A stretch of DNA of 41,956 nucleotides from Lentisphaerota bacterium (GTDB lineage: Bacteria; Verrucomicrobiota; Lentisphaeria; Oligosphaerales; Oligosphaeraceae): NCBI GenBank assembly GCA_012799905.1, contig JAAZKI010000587.1:1-41956 (forward strand). The letters run 5' to 3'. The translations under genes were made by a program, and so were the position numbers. A model generated the notes under the pieces. That model ran no database searches, was not told where the DNA came from, and saw only the letters and a list, made by a program, of their open reading frames with translations. This document shows, piece after piece, positions 16,217 through 24,336 of this stretch (positions are counted from its first letter, which is position 1; the number at the start of each line of letters is the position of its first letter).

Positions 16217-16984
16217 TCAATCGTCGTCAGCCGCCATCAATTCAGCGACTTCATCACTGATTTCCATGTCAGTGAACACTTCCTGGGCGTCGTCATAGTC
16301 TTCCAGGACTTCGATGAACTTCTGCACCTGGCGGGCGACGTCCACGTCTTCAATCAGCGTCACATTCTCCGGAATCAAAGCGATGTTCGACTCGCTCACC
16401 GGAATCGACGCATTCTCCAAAATCTCCAGAATGCTGCCGAAAGCTTCTGGAGCGCCGAGGATTTCCGCGACGTCCTCATCAACCGAGATGTCCTCGACGT
16501 CAGCGCCGCCACCCAGCAGAATCTCAAACAGCTTCTCTTCGTCTGCCGCTTCGCCCTCAATGACAAAACGCGCCTTGCGATGGAATTTCCAGGACACAGC
16601 GCCGCTGCTGGCCAAGCTGCAATTATACTTGTTGAAAAAAGACCGGATTTCAGCTGCGGTGCGGTTACGGTTGTCAGACAAGCAGTTGACGATGACGGCA
16701 ACGCCGCCGGCTGCATACCCTTCGTAGCTGAGCGTCTCCATTTGGACGCCTTCGCCGCCGCCCGTGCCCTTCTTGATGGCGCGGTCGATGTTGTCATTAG
16801 GCATGTTCGCAGCCTTGGCTGACGCGATCGCCGAACGCAGGCGAGCATTCAATTCCGGATCGCCGCCACCTTCTTTTGCCGCCAAGATGATTTCCTTGGC
16901 AATCCGAGAGAAAATTTTTCCGCGCTTCGCGTCAGCAGCGCCTTTTTTGTGTTTGATAGATGACCATTTATTGTGGCCTGACAT
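16217..16984 (-). CDS. yebC: YebC/PmpR family protein
   Basis: The 255-residue protein begins MSGHNKWSSIKHKKGAADAK, the near-invariant start of the YebC/TACO1 family, and continues with AANMPNDNIDRAIKKGTGG and YEGYAAGGVAVIV. The C-terminus is very acidic (MAADDD). Members were long called DNA-binding regulators; recent work also describes a role in easing translation of proline-rich stretches. It is transcribed alone, with AAGGAG before the ATG and an inverted repeat about 60 nt upstream. Confidence 0.95.
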   Translation of the reverse strand: MSGHNKWSSIKHKKGAADAKRGKIFSRIAKEIILAAKEGGGDPELNARLRSAIASAKAANMPNDNIDRAIKKGTGGGEGVQMETLSYEGYAAGGVAVIVNCLSDNRNRTAAEIRSFFNKYNCSLASSGAVSWKFHRKARFVIEGEAADEEKLFEILLGGGADVEDISVDEDVAEILGAPEAFGSILEILENASIPVSESNIALIPENVTLIEDVDVARQVQKFIEVLEDYDDAQEVFTDMEISDEVAELMAADDD

Positions 16985-17043
16985 AGGCAGCTCCTTTTTC
17001 TTCTTTTTGTTTCCAGACTTCTATTTCTGTTACTGAGTAAACG

Positions 17044-17062
17044 TTATTGTGATAGACAATAA
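17044..17062 (-). promoter_or_regulatory. inverted repeat upstream of yebC
   Basis: TTATTGT and ACAATAA flank a 5-nt centre (GATAG on the plus strand). The repeat is AT-rich, perfect in both 7-bp arms, and centred about 70 nt before the yebC ATG. It may be an operator, but no promoter is clear enough to anchor it. Confidence 0.35.
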
Positions 17063-17165
17063 ATCTAATGCATGAAACATGTTTCTGCCAGTAGTGCAAG
17101 CGCAAAGAAAATGCCACGCCGCGCCAGTGCGCCTAGTCAAGGCGGTCATGACAGCGCTGGCATGA

Positions 17166-18323
17166 TCACAGCAAGACCATGGCGTCCCGGTGCACGACCT
17201 CCTGGGAGTTCACCGGCCTGTCCAACAGACGCTCCAGATCGCCGCTTTTCGCGCCGCAAATCCGGGAAACGTCCTCATGGCTGAAATTCACCGTGCCGCG
17301 AGCGATTTCCTGACGGGCCAGATTGACAATGCTGACCGTGTCGCCAGCCTTGAAGACACCGCGCAGGCCGACGATTCCCCCCGGCAGAAGACTGCGCCCC
17401 TGGCTGATCAAGGCCTTCGCAGCGCCCTCGTCGACGATCAGCTCGCCTTGCGGCTCAGAAAAGAAAGCCAAGAAACGCTGCCGGGCGTGCATGCGCCGAT
17501 GCCGGGACGGCAGGAAGATTGTGCCGACGTCTTCAGCAGCCATGATGCGCGGCAGGATGGCAAAGTCGAATCCCTCCGCGATGATAAGCGGTTCACCGCT
17601 GCGGGTGACCATGGCAGCTGCGCGCAATTTGGTGATCATGCCGCCGACTGAGAAGCGATTACCGTCCGTGCCTTGGGCCATATTATAGATTTCACTGCCC
17701 AGTTCGCGTACGACGCTCATGCGTTTGCCCAGCTCGCCGGTCGTTTCGTCACGTTCGCGCATGCCGTCGATGGTGGTCAGCAGGATGGTCAAGTCAGCCC
17801 GGGCCATGCCAGCCACCAGGGCCGCCAGGGTGTCATTATCCCCGACCTTGATCTCATCCACGCACACGGAGTCATTTTCATTGATGACCGGCAGCACTTC
17901 GCGGGCGAGAAGTTCGTTGAGGCATTGGGCAACGCGCAGGTGTCGGCTGCGGTCATGCAGATCAGCGGCGGTCAGCAGCAGTTGTCCGCAATGAAAGCCC
18001 AGCTCAGAGCTGGCCTCCTCGTACAGCGTCATCAGCTGGCACTGGCCGACCGCAGCCAGGGCTTGCAAAGCCGCCATGCCTTTAGGCCGACGCCGCAGCT
18101 TTAAAAGCTCCATGCCGGCGCCAATCGCCCCAGACGTCACCACCACGACTTCCAAGCCGCTCTGGCGAAGTTCGCCAACAACCTTCATCAACTGTCGGAT
18201 GCGTTCTGCCGGGCTCTGGCCCTTGACGTCCATCAACAGGCGCGTCCCGATCTTGATCACCACCCGCCGCACCTGCGCCAGGACCTCGCCCCTGGTCCCG
18301 TTGTCCGCATAATCATATTGCAT
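17166..18323 (-). CDS. proB: glutamate 5-kinase (ProB) with PUA domain
   Basis: This enzyme phosphorylates glutamate in the first step of proline synthesis. The 385 residues comprise an amino-acid kinase domain (VVIKIGT, VVVVTSGAIGAGM, INENDSV...GDNDTLAALVAGM, GGMITKLRAA) and a C-terminal PUA domain from about residue 285 (GELIVDEGAAKAL, LLPGGIVGLRG, VVHRDAMVLL). The start at 18323 (MQYDYADNG) is the first ATG before the kinase fold; the open frame reaches 18455 but the extra residues look non-coding. No proA is adjacent. Confidence 0.95.
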   Translation of the reverse strand: MQYDYADNGTRGEVLAQVRRVVIKIGTRLLMDVKGQSPAERIRQLMKVVGELRQSGLEVVVVTSGAIGAGMELLKLRRRPKGMAALQALAAVGQCQLMTLYEEASSELGFHCGQLLLTAADLHDRSRHLRVAQCLNELLAREVLPVINENDSVCVDEIKVGDNDTLAALVAGMARADLTILLTTIDGMRERDETTGELGKRMSVVRELGSEIYNMAQGTDGNRFSVGGMITKLRAAAMVTRSGEPLIIAEGFDFAILPRIMAAEDVGTIFLPSRHRRMHARQRFLAFFSEPQGELIVDEGAAKALISQGRSLLPGGIVGLRGVFKAGDTVSIVNLARQEIARGTVNFSHEDVSRICGAKSGDLERLLDRPVNSQEVVHRDAMVLL

Positions 18324-18484
18324 AGCCAAATGCCTGTCCTCAAAACATATTTCAGAATCGGAAAAGAAAGATATAAATTTACCGGCAAAATCCCGGGATG
18401 CAACAGGACTGGGCGCAAAATGGGTGCAGTGCGCCTGCCTGGCAGCGCTTATCAAGTGGGCAAAGGCTCCGTCGCCGTGCGTAT

Positions 18485-19378
18485 TCAGTCCTTAATTCCG
18501 AACAGTTTACGGGCATTTCCGCGGGCGATCTTCTCGAATACTTCAGCCGTAATCTCGCCGTTGTCACGCATTTCCAGCAGGAAGCTGATGTAGTTGCGGG
18601 CAAAGTCAAAATTCCGCGTCGAGCAGATGTCAGTGCCGAAATAGAGCTGATCCTGGAATTCGGTCATGAATTTGGCGGCGTATTCGCGGTCACGCATAAG
18701 GGCATTGCAGCCGCTGCCGGCCGAGAGGTCTCCGTGCAGGTTTGGATATTTACGCATCAGGAATGGCAGGCGCCCTTCCTTCTCAATCTTGCCCTTAGGA
18801 TAGCCCAGGCGGTCTTGCTCTGACTTAATCGGGCCGATTTCCGCCCAGAAGGCCTGGGAGTGCCCAAGGAAGGTCAAGTTGCGGAACAGCTTGAGAACCA
18901 ACTCCAGCCGCGGCAGTCCCTCGTTATCAGCAATGCCATAGCGGTATCCTGGTCGGATGGAAATATGAAAAGTGACCGGCATATCATACTCTTCGCAGGC
19001 CGCAAACATATTCAGCATCAGCGGGTCGTCAAACCAGAAGTTGGAGCAGACCTCGCCAACGCCCTTGCAGCCGATGCTCTTATAGTACTGCACCATGCGC
19101 TCCATGCCGTCGGTATAGGCGCTATTGTCCACCATCTCCGGGGCGATGTTGCAATACGGGATCATCCAAGGGTATTTAGTCTTGGCCATCTGCGCCAGCT
19201 CCTCTATCGACTGACCCCCATGCGAACAGGCTTCGCTGAGACCTGGCAGAATGACGGCCTTCTCAATCCCGACCTCTTGGTAGAATTTCTCCAATTCATC
19301 TGGCGAGGCATAGGTAGACCCGTCACGTCGCGGCATAACCGGAACAAATCTGGTGTGGACGTGGATGTCGATGAACAT
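18485..19378 (-). CDS. amidohydrolase (amidohydrolase_2 family)
   Basis: The 297-residue TIM-barrel hydrolase starts MFIDIHVHT, whose HxH (His6, His8) is the first metal-binding pair. Further likely ligands are the His of VTFHISIR, the His of FLGHSQAFW and the Asp of YFGTDICS. There is no signal peptide. Reaction and substrate are unknown; the family includes decarboxylases and lactone or amide hydrolases. AGGAGG lies upstream of the ATG at 19378. It lies 91 nt downstream of the N-acetyltransferase-like gene on the same strand and could be co-transcribed. Confidence 0.85.
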   Translation of the reverse strand: MFIDIHVHTRFVPVMPRRDGSTYASPDELEKFYQEVGIEKAVILPGLSEACSHGGQSIEELAQMAKTKYPWMIPYCNIAPEMVDNSAYTDGMERMVQYYKSIGCKGVGEVCSNFWFDDPLMLNMFAACEEYDMPVTFHISIRPGYRYGIADNEGLPRLELVLKLFRNLTFLGHSQAFWAEIGPIKSEQDRLGYPKGKIEKEGRLPFLMRKYPNLHGDLSAGSGCNALMRDREYAAKFMTEFQDQLYFGTDICSTRNFDFARNYISFLLEMRDNGEITAEVFEKIARGNARKLFGIKD

Positions 19379-19469
19379 AGGAACCTCCTGACCATGCTGT
19401 TGTGGGAAATGACAACTTTTAGCCGGAAAACTCACTTCAAGGCGTCTCTGATGGCGTTAATGCAACAAC

Positions 19470-20279
19470 TCATCCTTTCCAATCAATCCCAAAATAGTCC
19501 AACAGGCCCGCCTGGAATTCTGTTTCGGTCCGGGCCAGGAATTCCTTGATTTTGCCTTCGCCCAGTCCGATTCGGAACAGGCGCGCCTTCATGCCGGTTT
19601 CCGGATCAAATGCGTCAACGACGCTGTTGCGACCCAGGGGCGTTGCCATGTGCACCATTGTCTTTGCCAAAAACGGCGAATTAGGATGAGTGGCGCAGTA
19701 GTAATGCGGATAGGCAAAGTCAATGGCCTGCTGCGGATCCTCGGTGAACGAATAAAAATTGGCATAGCCGGCATCGGTTTCGACCTGTACGACCCAGCCG
19801 AGGATGGGGTCGGTAACGATGCGGTAGTTGGTGCCTTCGCGCTCCTGGATGATATCAGCCTCAAAGCGCAAGGGAGTCTGCGGGCAGGCCCGTCCCACGC
19901 CGACATCGGCCACATACGGCCCTTCCGGCAGGTCAACGCGGAGAATGCGATGGCGCCGTTTCGGCACAGAGAGGGATTCGCCTAAAAGCCAGCGGCCGAA
20001 GAATTCGGTCACTTTAAAGCCTAGTTCACGCAGCAGCCAAGTGTACAGGCCATTCAATTCAAAGCAGTAGCCGCCGCGACGACGGTTGACAATCTTGTCA
20101 TACATCACCTCGACCGCCAACGAGCATTCGCGACGGTACAGCAGGTCAAGGTTTTCGTATGGGACGCTGGTGAGATGGGCTTTCTGCACTCCATTCAAGG
20201 TCGCCAGCGTCGGCTCCTGCGAACCGTCATAGCCAATGCGCCGCAAATACTTGTCAACCGTCATCATACTGTTGTTCAT
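19470..20279 (-). CDS. arylamine N-acetyltransferase family protein
   Basis: The 269-residue protein has the NAT fold signature RRGGYCFELNGLYTWLL with catalytic Cys72, then His110 (KRRHRILRV) and Asp125 (YVADVGVG), the complete Cys-His-Asp triad. Family members move acetyl groups from acetyl-CoA to arylamines or hydrazines, and some act as amide synthases in natural-product pathways; no such pathway is next to it. The start MNNSMMTVDKYL at 20279 follows a GGCGG-type site; the open frame reaches 20438 but that includes the leader. Confidence 0.9.
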   Translation of the reverse strand: MNNSMMTVDKYLRRIGYDGSQEPTLATLNGVQKAHLTSVPYENLDLLYRRECSLAVEVMYDKIVNRRRGGYCFELNGLYTWLLRELGFKVTEFFGRWLLGESLSVPKRRHRILRVDLPEGPYVADVGVGRACPQTPLRFEADIIQEREGTNYRIVTDPILGWVVQVETDAGYANFYSFTEDPQQAIDFAYPHYYCATHPNSPFLAKTMVHMATPLGRNSVVDAFDPETGMKARLFRIGLGEGKIKEFLARTETEFQAGLLDYFGIDWKG

Positions 20280-20417
20280 ACCACCGCCTTTTCTAAGCAA
20301 AAAACCATCTACAGTTGAATCATACATCCAAAAAGACGACCCCACCAATTGAGAATCATCTCTGCTTGCGGGCGTCCGCGCACAGCCAGCGACAAACTCC
20401 GCACTCAACGCCTGTTG

Positions 20418-20445
20418 AGTATAATGGAATTCCGCCAAAAGTCAA
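20418..20445 (-). promoter_or_regulatory. putative promoter of the N-acetyltransferase gene
   Basis: On the minus strand, TTGACT (20445-20440) and TATACT (20423-20418) are 16 nt apart, each 5 of 6 to consensus. The leader to the ATG would be about 130 nt. Confidence 0.6.
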
Positions 20446-20546
20446 TCGGCCAAGCTACGTTTCCCGGCAGTCAAGGCAAACCGCCAGCGATTGATATTCG
20501 GAGTCCCGACAAGCTATGGGGTTCGGCACCCGGATAAGACACTTTA

Positions 20547-20669
20547 GTGGACAGTGGACAATGGACGGAAGTGGACTTTTATGGACATCAGTAGACGATG
20601 GACTGTGGACGGAAGTGGACATTAGTGGTGAGTGGACGTGGACGGAAGTGGACGTTAATGGACAGTGGA
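20547..20669. repeat. GTGGAC short-repeat array (inverted relative to 1877)
   Basis: GTGGAC/ATGGAC units recur with short linkers. A central part (GTAGACGATGGACTGTGGAC) is shared with 23780-23896 in the same orientation, showing copying of the whole array. Together with the next element it fills most of the 604-bp gap 20280-20883. Confidence 0.85.
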
Positions 20670-20730
20670 GCGAAGGCACGTGTCCTGCCCAGGCTTCCAG
20701 CCGGCAAAATTGTATCATGCTTACAGTCAT

Positions 20731-20832
20731 GCCCTTTGCGCCGCAGGCACTTAACCATGCTTAACCCCTGGCTTCAGTCTGGGGATAGGCATACCCCAAG
20801 CCTGGTGCCTTGCAGGGGCACTACAGAAGGCT
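20731..20832 (+). repeat. hairpin-rich dispersed element, copy C
   Basis: This copy matches the right two thirds of copy A (TTAACCATGCTTAACCCCTGG, then GGCATACCCCAAG and TGCCTTGCAGGGGCA). It lies just past the 3' end of the minus-strand gene that stops at 20884, where its hairpins could help end transcription. Confidence 0.75.
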
Positions 20833-20883
20833 GACCGATTGCCCCTGCCCTCCCCTTGCCGGGAGTCCGTCGTCTGCGTGAGA

Positions 20884-23679
20884 TCAGGGAGTTATGACTT
20901 TGACCTCGTAGCGTTTAAAGGTCATGGTTGTGGGTTCCTGGCCAGGAATGGGTATGGCTGCTTCGAACTCGTCTTCACTGGTATTGACGGCAATGACCGT
21001 TTGCTTGCCGTTGACGGTCTTTGCCCACCATTCGACGCGGGCGTCTTTTTTGACTTCGACAGTGCCTGCCTCAGTGGCGCCAGGAGCGAGGAGCAGTGGA
21101 CGGAGATCACGGATGTCCTTGACGACCGCGCAGAGGGCGTCCCACGCATGGGGAACGTGGGCAACGGTGTAGAACTGCTGCTGGTGGGATGCATACCACC
21201 ACCACCATAGACCATTGACGGACTTGACGACGCCGACGAAGGCAGCAGCACGCATCCAGTCAGCGTCCGGTTCAAATCGCGTGGGGTCAACGGGCATTTT
21301 ATTCCGGAAGGCCTTGCTCTGACTCTGGTCGTAGCAATGGATGAGGAGGGTAATCGGCGAGTCGTTGAGCAGGAGTTCGCGGTGGCTGGCAATGGTTTTG
21401 ACGATTTGCGCAGGTTTGTGGTAGCTCTGGGTCCAGTGAGTGTCCCAAGTGCGCCGGTACTTGTTCATGCCCCTGCCCCAGGTGGTCATCACCACGGGAT
21501 GATAGGGATCGAGTTCACGGACTAGTTCAGCCAGGCTGGTCAACAAGGCCGGCGAGACGTACTGCTTGGCGATTTCCGGCTCGTCGTACAGATACCAGCA
21601 AAAGAGGCCGGGATGATCCGCCAGCGCGCCAACACGTTTAACGAGGTGTTCGAAGTTGCCTTGAACCATACCGCTGCCGCTGCCCACGCCGCGGTCAAAG
21701 CCGATGAAAGCCCGCAGGCCATTGGCGGCGCAGGCGTCAAGGTATTCGCGGCAGGCGACGTCGTCCTGACTGCTCTCCCAGCGGTAGGTGTGGATGACTT
21801 CGAAGCCAGCGCCCTTGATCAACGGCATGTCATTCGGCCGCACTTCGTAGATACCCAGGGGGAAGATTTTCTGGCCGTTCTGATTGTAGTTGCCGTCGCT
21901 GTCAATGATGACGACGTCAGCCGGTTTGGCTGCGTGGAGCAGCCAGAGGACTTGTTCGGCGCAGTTGCCGCTGGGATCGGTCGCGGTGACGTGCAAGGTA
22001 TTCAAGCCGCGCGGCCAGCCGCCGGGCATGCCCAGGGTGTATTCGAAGCGCTTTTCGCCCAAGGTGCGCGGTGCACTTACGCTGACGGCCTGATTGTCGC
22101 CAATGCTGGCAGCGATGGTCGGCGCCTGCGCGTCTTCGTCGCTGACAACGAGAGTGACGCTGCTGTCCGGCGTGGTGACGCGCCAGGCGCGCCCCGCGAT
22201 GATGGGCGGCAGGCAGTCGCGCTCCACTGGCACGTCGTGGGTGAAAGACCACGGCTGCACATCAGTACAGCCCACGGTGGTGACGCGCCAATGCCAAGTG
22301 CCGGGCGGCAGCGGCTCGCGCAGCTGCCATTTGGTGTCAACTCCGAGCTCGTAGCGGCGGGTGGCGTCACCGACGGGGAAGCTTTCGTCGCGGGACAATT
22401 CGAGGACGTAAGAGTTGACACCCATCATCAAAGGCGTCCACTGGAAGAATGGCGTGTTGGTGGCCAGGACGGCATCGGGTTCAGGCCTGAGCTTGTTCAC
22501 CGAGATGTCAACTTGGCGCATGCTGAAATCATCAAACCAGGCTTTACCCGCGCCGCGGAGGGCGAGAAAGACAGAAGCAAATCCGGCGTCAAGGGGAGCG
22601 CGCAGCCCCTTGCATTCCTTGAGTTGCCAGTCCTTGGTGCCGAAGATATCGCAGGCGTACTGGCCGGAGTCGAGCCATTTGCCGTTTTTGTCAGCCCATT
22701 CCACGATAAGACCTGCGCCGACAGATGGCATTCTGCCGGCCTTGGGCACGACATTCTCGGTTTTAACGAAACAGGAGGCATCGTAAACCCTACCACCGAC
22801 GATAGGCACCCGGCGCGTGATATAAAATTCTTCAGTCATGGGGTCATTGACGGTCAGGCAGGCGGACTGTTCACCGGAGTGGACGTTATCGCGGTCGAGG
22901 CTCCCCGTCTTGCCGAATGACCAGTTGTCCTTACCGTCTTCGAAGCCGGCATTAGCCAGCGCTATGGGCGTCACCCGGCGCAGTGGCACGCGCAAACGGC
23001 GCTGGCGCCTAGCGACTTCGGCAGGGGCGAAGTCCTCTACAGTGAGTTCCACGGTGGTGGCGATGGCTTTGGCTTGGTCAGTCACATGGGTGGACATGAT
23101 GTAGCGGATGGCTTTTTCGTAGTCGCGGCGTTTATCCTGAAGCATAAAAACAAAGGGGCCTTCAGTCCGGGCAAGAGTGTAGCGGTGTTCGGGCAAGTCA
23201 AAAACCAGCGTACTGACTCCGCGGTTGGAGAATTTTTCCTCGTCATTGATGCTGATGGGTTGACCATCGCCGCAGAGGAAAATCAGGCCATCGCTGGTCT
23301 TCGGGCTATCTGGCGGGATGTAAATGCCGAATTCGACGGGGCCGGTGGGCTGGGCGAGCATATTGAGGGCTATGCACAGGGTTTTATCAGTGAATGTGAG
23401 GGTCAGTTTAGCGTCGGCTTGTTGGTCCTGTTTATGCCAGGTGAAGGCATTGCCGTCTCGTGTCATGGCAGCATTCCGGAAGTTGAAGCTCTGCTGCTTC
23501 CAGCCTGGTGTGAAGGCCGCAAGGCTGAAGCGGCTGATGAGAGTCTTGCCGGCGTAAGACACAGCGATGTTGCTGGCAGCATCGACATTGAGCTGCCAGT
23601 TGCCGATGGCGGTGCTAACTTCCTGCGCAGAGAGCAGACCAGCGCTGAGCAACAAGGACATGAACAGCTTTTTCAACAT
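20884..23679 (-). CDS. large secreted multidomain protein, glycoside-hydrolase-like
   Basis: The 931-residue protein has a signal peptide (MLKKLFMSLLLSAGLLSA). In order: an N-terminal beta-rich region (about 20-225); a carbohydrate-binding-like jelly roll (about 235-390, NAGFEDGKDNWSF...FVKTENV); a fibronectin-like domain (about 400-480, NTPFFQWTP...GTWHWRV); an Ig-like domain (about 490-590, TATDPSGN); and a C-terminal barrel (about 600-930) starting KIFPLGIYEV with WYLYDEPE as a probable acid pair. The barrel plan resembles GH42/GH2-like hydrolases; activity is unproven. AAGGA precedes the ATG. It is transcribed alone and likely acts on a polysaccharide outside the inner membrane. Confidence 0.82.
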   Translation of the reverse strand: MLKKLFMSLLLSAGLLSAQEVSTAIGNWQLNVDAASNIAVSYAGKTLISRFSLAAFTPGWKQQSFNFRNAAMTRDGNAFTWHKQDQQADAKLTLTFTDKTLCIALNMLAQPTGPVEFGIYIPPDSPKTSDGLIFLCGDGQPISINDEEKFSNRGVSTLVFDLPEHRYTLARTEGPFVFMLQDKRRDYEKAIRYIMSTHVTDQAKAIATTVELTVEDFAPAEVARRQRRLRVPLRRVTPIALANAGFEDGKDNWSFGKTGSLDRDNVHSGEQSACLTVNDPMTEEFYITRRVPIVGGRVYDASCFVKTENVVPKAGRMPSVGAGLIVEWADKNGKWLDSGQYACDIFGTKDWQLKECKGLRAPLDAGFASVFLALRGAGKAWFDDFSMRQVDISVNKLRPEPDAVLATNTPFFQWTPLMMGVNSYVLELSRDESFPVGDATRRYELGVDTKWQLREPLPPGTWHWRVTTVGCTDVQPWSFTHDVPVERDCLPPIIAGRAWRVTTPDSSVTLVVSDEDAQAPTIAASIGDNQAVSVSAPRTLGEKRFEYTLGMPGGWPRGLNTLHVTATDPSGNCAEQVLWLLHAAKPADVVIIDSDGNYNQNGQKIFPLGIYEVRPNDMPLIKGAGFEVIHTYRWESSQDDVACREYLDACAANGLRAFIGFDRGVGSGSGMVQGNFEHLVKRVGALADHPGLFCWYLYDEPEIAKQYVSPALLTSLAELVRELDPYHPVVMTTWGRGMNKYRRTWDTHWTQSYHKPAQIVKTIASHRELLLNDSPITLLIHCYDQSQSKAFRNKMPVDPTRFEPDADWMRAAAFVGVVKSVNGLWWWWYASHQQQFYTVAHVPHAWDALCAVVKDIRDLRPLLLAPGATEAGTVEVKKDARVEWWAKTVNGKQTVIAVNTSEDEFEAAIPIPGQEPTTMTFKRYEVKVITP

Positions 23680-23779
23680 GGCGATTTTCCTTGGACTAGC
23701 TGGGTTGAAGATGCTTATTGAGGAAAGTGTGGTGGCTGGAACAGGCTGAGGCGCCAGGCGCCCAGGCTAAGGCAATTTA

Positions 23780-23896
23780 GTGGGCAATGGACAATGGACT
23801 CAAGTGGACTTTAATGGACGTTAGTAGACGATGGACTGTGGACAGAAGTGGACTTTAGTGGAGAGGGGACGTGGACGGAAGTTGACATGATGGACG
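23780..23896. repeat. GTGGAC short-repeat array, second inverted copy
   Basis: This array aligns along its length with 20547-20669. It is followed by a small hairpin, CAAACT/AGTTTG (23921-23934), and then the heptamer array. These repeats occupy much of the 657-bp gap 23680-24336, in which no gene is seen. Confidence 0.85.
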
Positions 23897-24019
23897 GCGG
23901 CTGCGGCATCGTACGTAGTTCAAACTTTAGTTTGCCGTATGTTTCGTGCTTTTAGTGTTTCTGCCGCTGCGCGTCGGTGAACGCGAGAGCCATGGCGGAC
24001 AACGTAATCCAAGCTCAAC

Positions 24020-24040
24020 TCGCCCCTCGCCCCTCGCCCC
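24020..24040. repeat. heptamer array (TCGCCCC, three units)
   Basis: Three perfect TCGCCCC units are the complement of the GGGGCGA array, placed 33 bp before the dyad motif upstream of the isomerase gene. Confidence 0.9.
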
Positions 24041-24072
24041 TTTCCTGACTCCGCTGTGCGTCAAAACCTCGA

Positions 24073-24095
24073 GTATCAATAAGTGACCGATTACC
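24073..24095 (+). promoter_or_regulatory. dyad motif upstream of isomerase gene
   Basis: GTATCAATAAGTGACCGATTACC keeps the right half-site ACCGATTACC intact while the left half is altered (AATAAGT). It lies about 240 nt before the ATG, as in uxaA. The preceding bases (AACCTCGAG) resemble those at the aconitase copy (AACCGCGAG). Confidence 0.5.
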
Positions 24096-24336
24096 TACCT
24101 TGCCTGTAATCAAATATTGCTATTGCTTGCGCAATATGAATGTATGACTACATTAACGGATGTCAAACGAGGTCGTTAAAACAACACTTTTCCTGCTGTG
24201 TAAACTTTATTACCTTACAAGCCTTATATTATTCTTGTCACTCAAGCCGTCTACAACCAGGCCGTCCGGTTCGAGGCGTTGTTCCCGACAGGCCAGGCGG
24301 CGCGTTCCTTTCACCCCGCAGACAAGGACAGTCCAC

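Noticed and set aside
16040-16822. 260-codon plus-strand frame over yebC
   Set aside because: It runs from inside the binding-protein gene into the antisense strand of yebC; it is a shadow.
17072-17284. 70-codon plus-strand frame between yebC and proB
   Set aside because: It runs into the antisense strand of proB, with basic low-complexity content and no ribosome site.
21613-22920. 435-codon plus-strand frame inside the large secreted protein gene
   Set aside because: It is antisense to a well-supported gene with a signal peptide and domains, and has no recognisable motif.
24276-24300. tRNA-like GGTTCGAG stretch
   Set aside because: No acceptor or anticodon stems can be drawn around it; no tRNA gene was found anywhere in the window.
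24160-24336. Hydrophobic N-terminal extension of the isomerase gene
   Set aside because: The stretch looks like a membrane segment by chance; AAGGA and the start of the TIM barrel both support the ATG at 24337.
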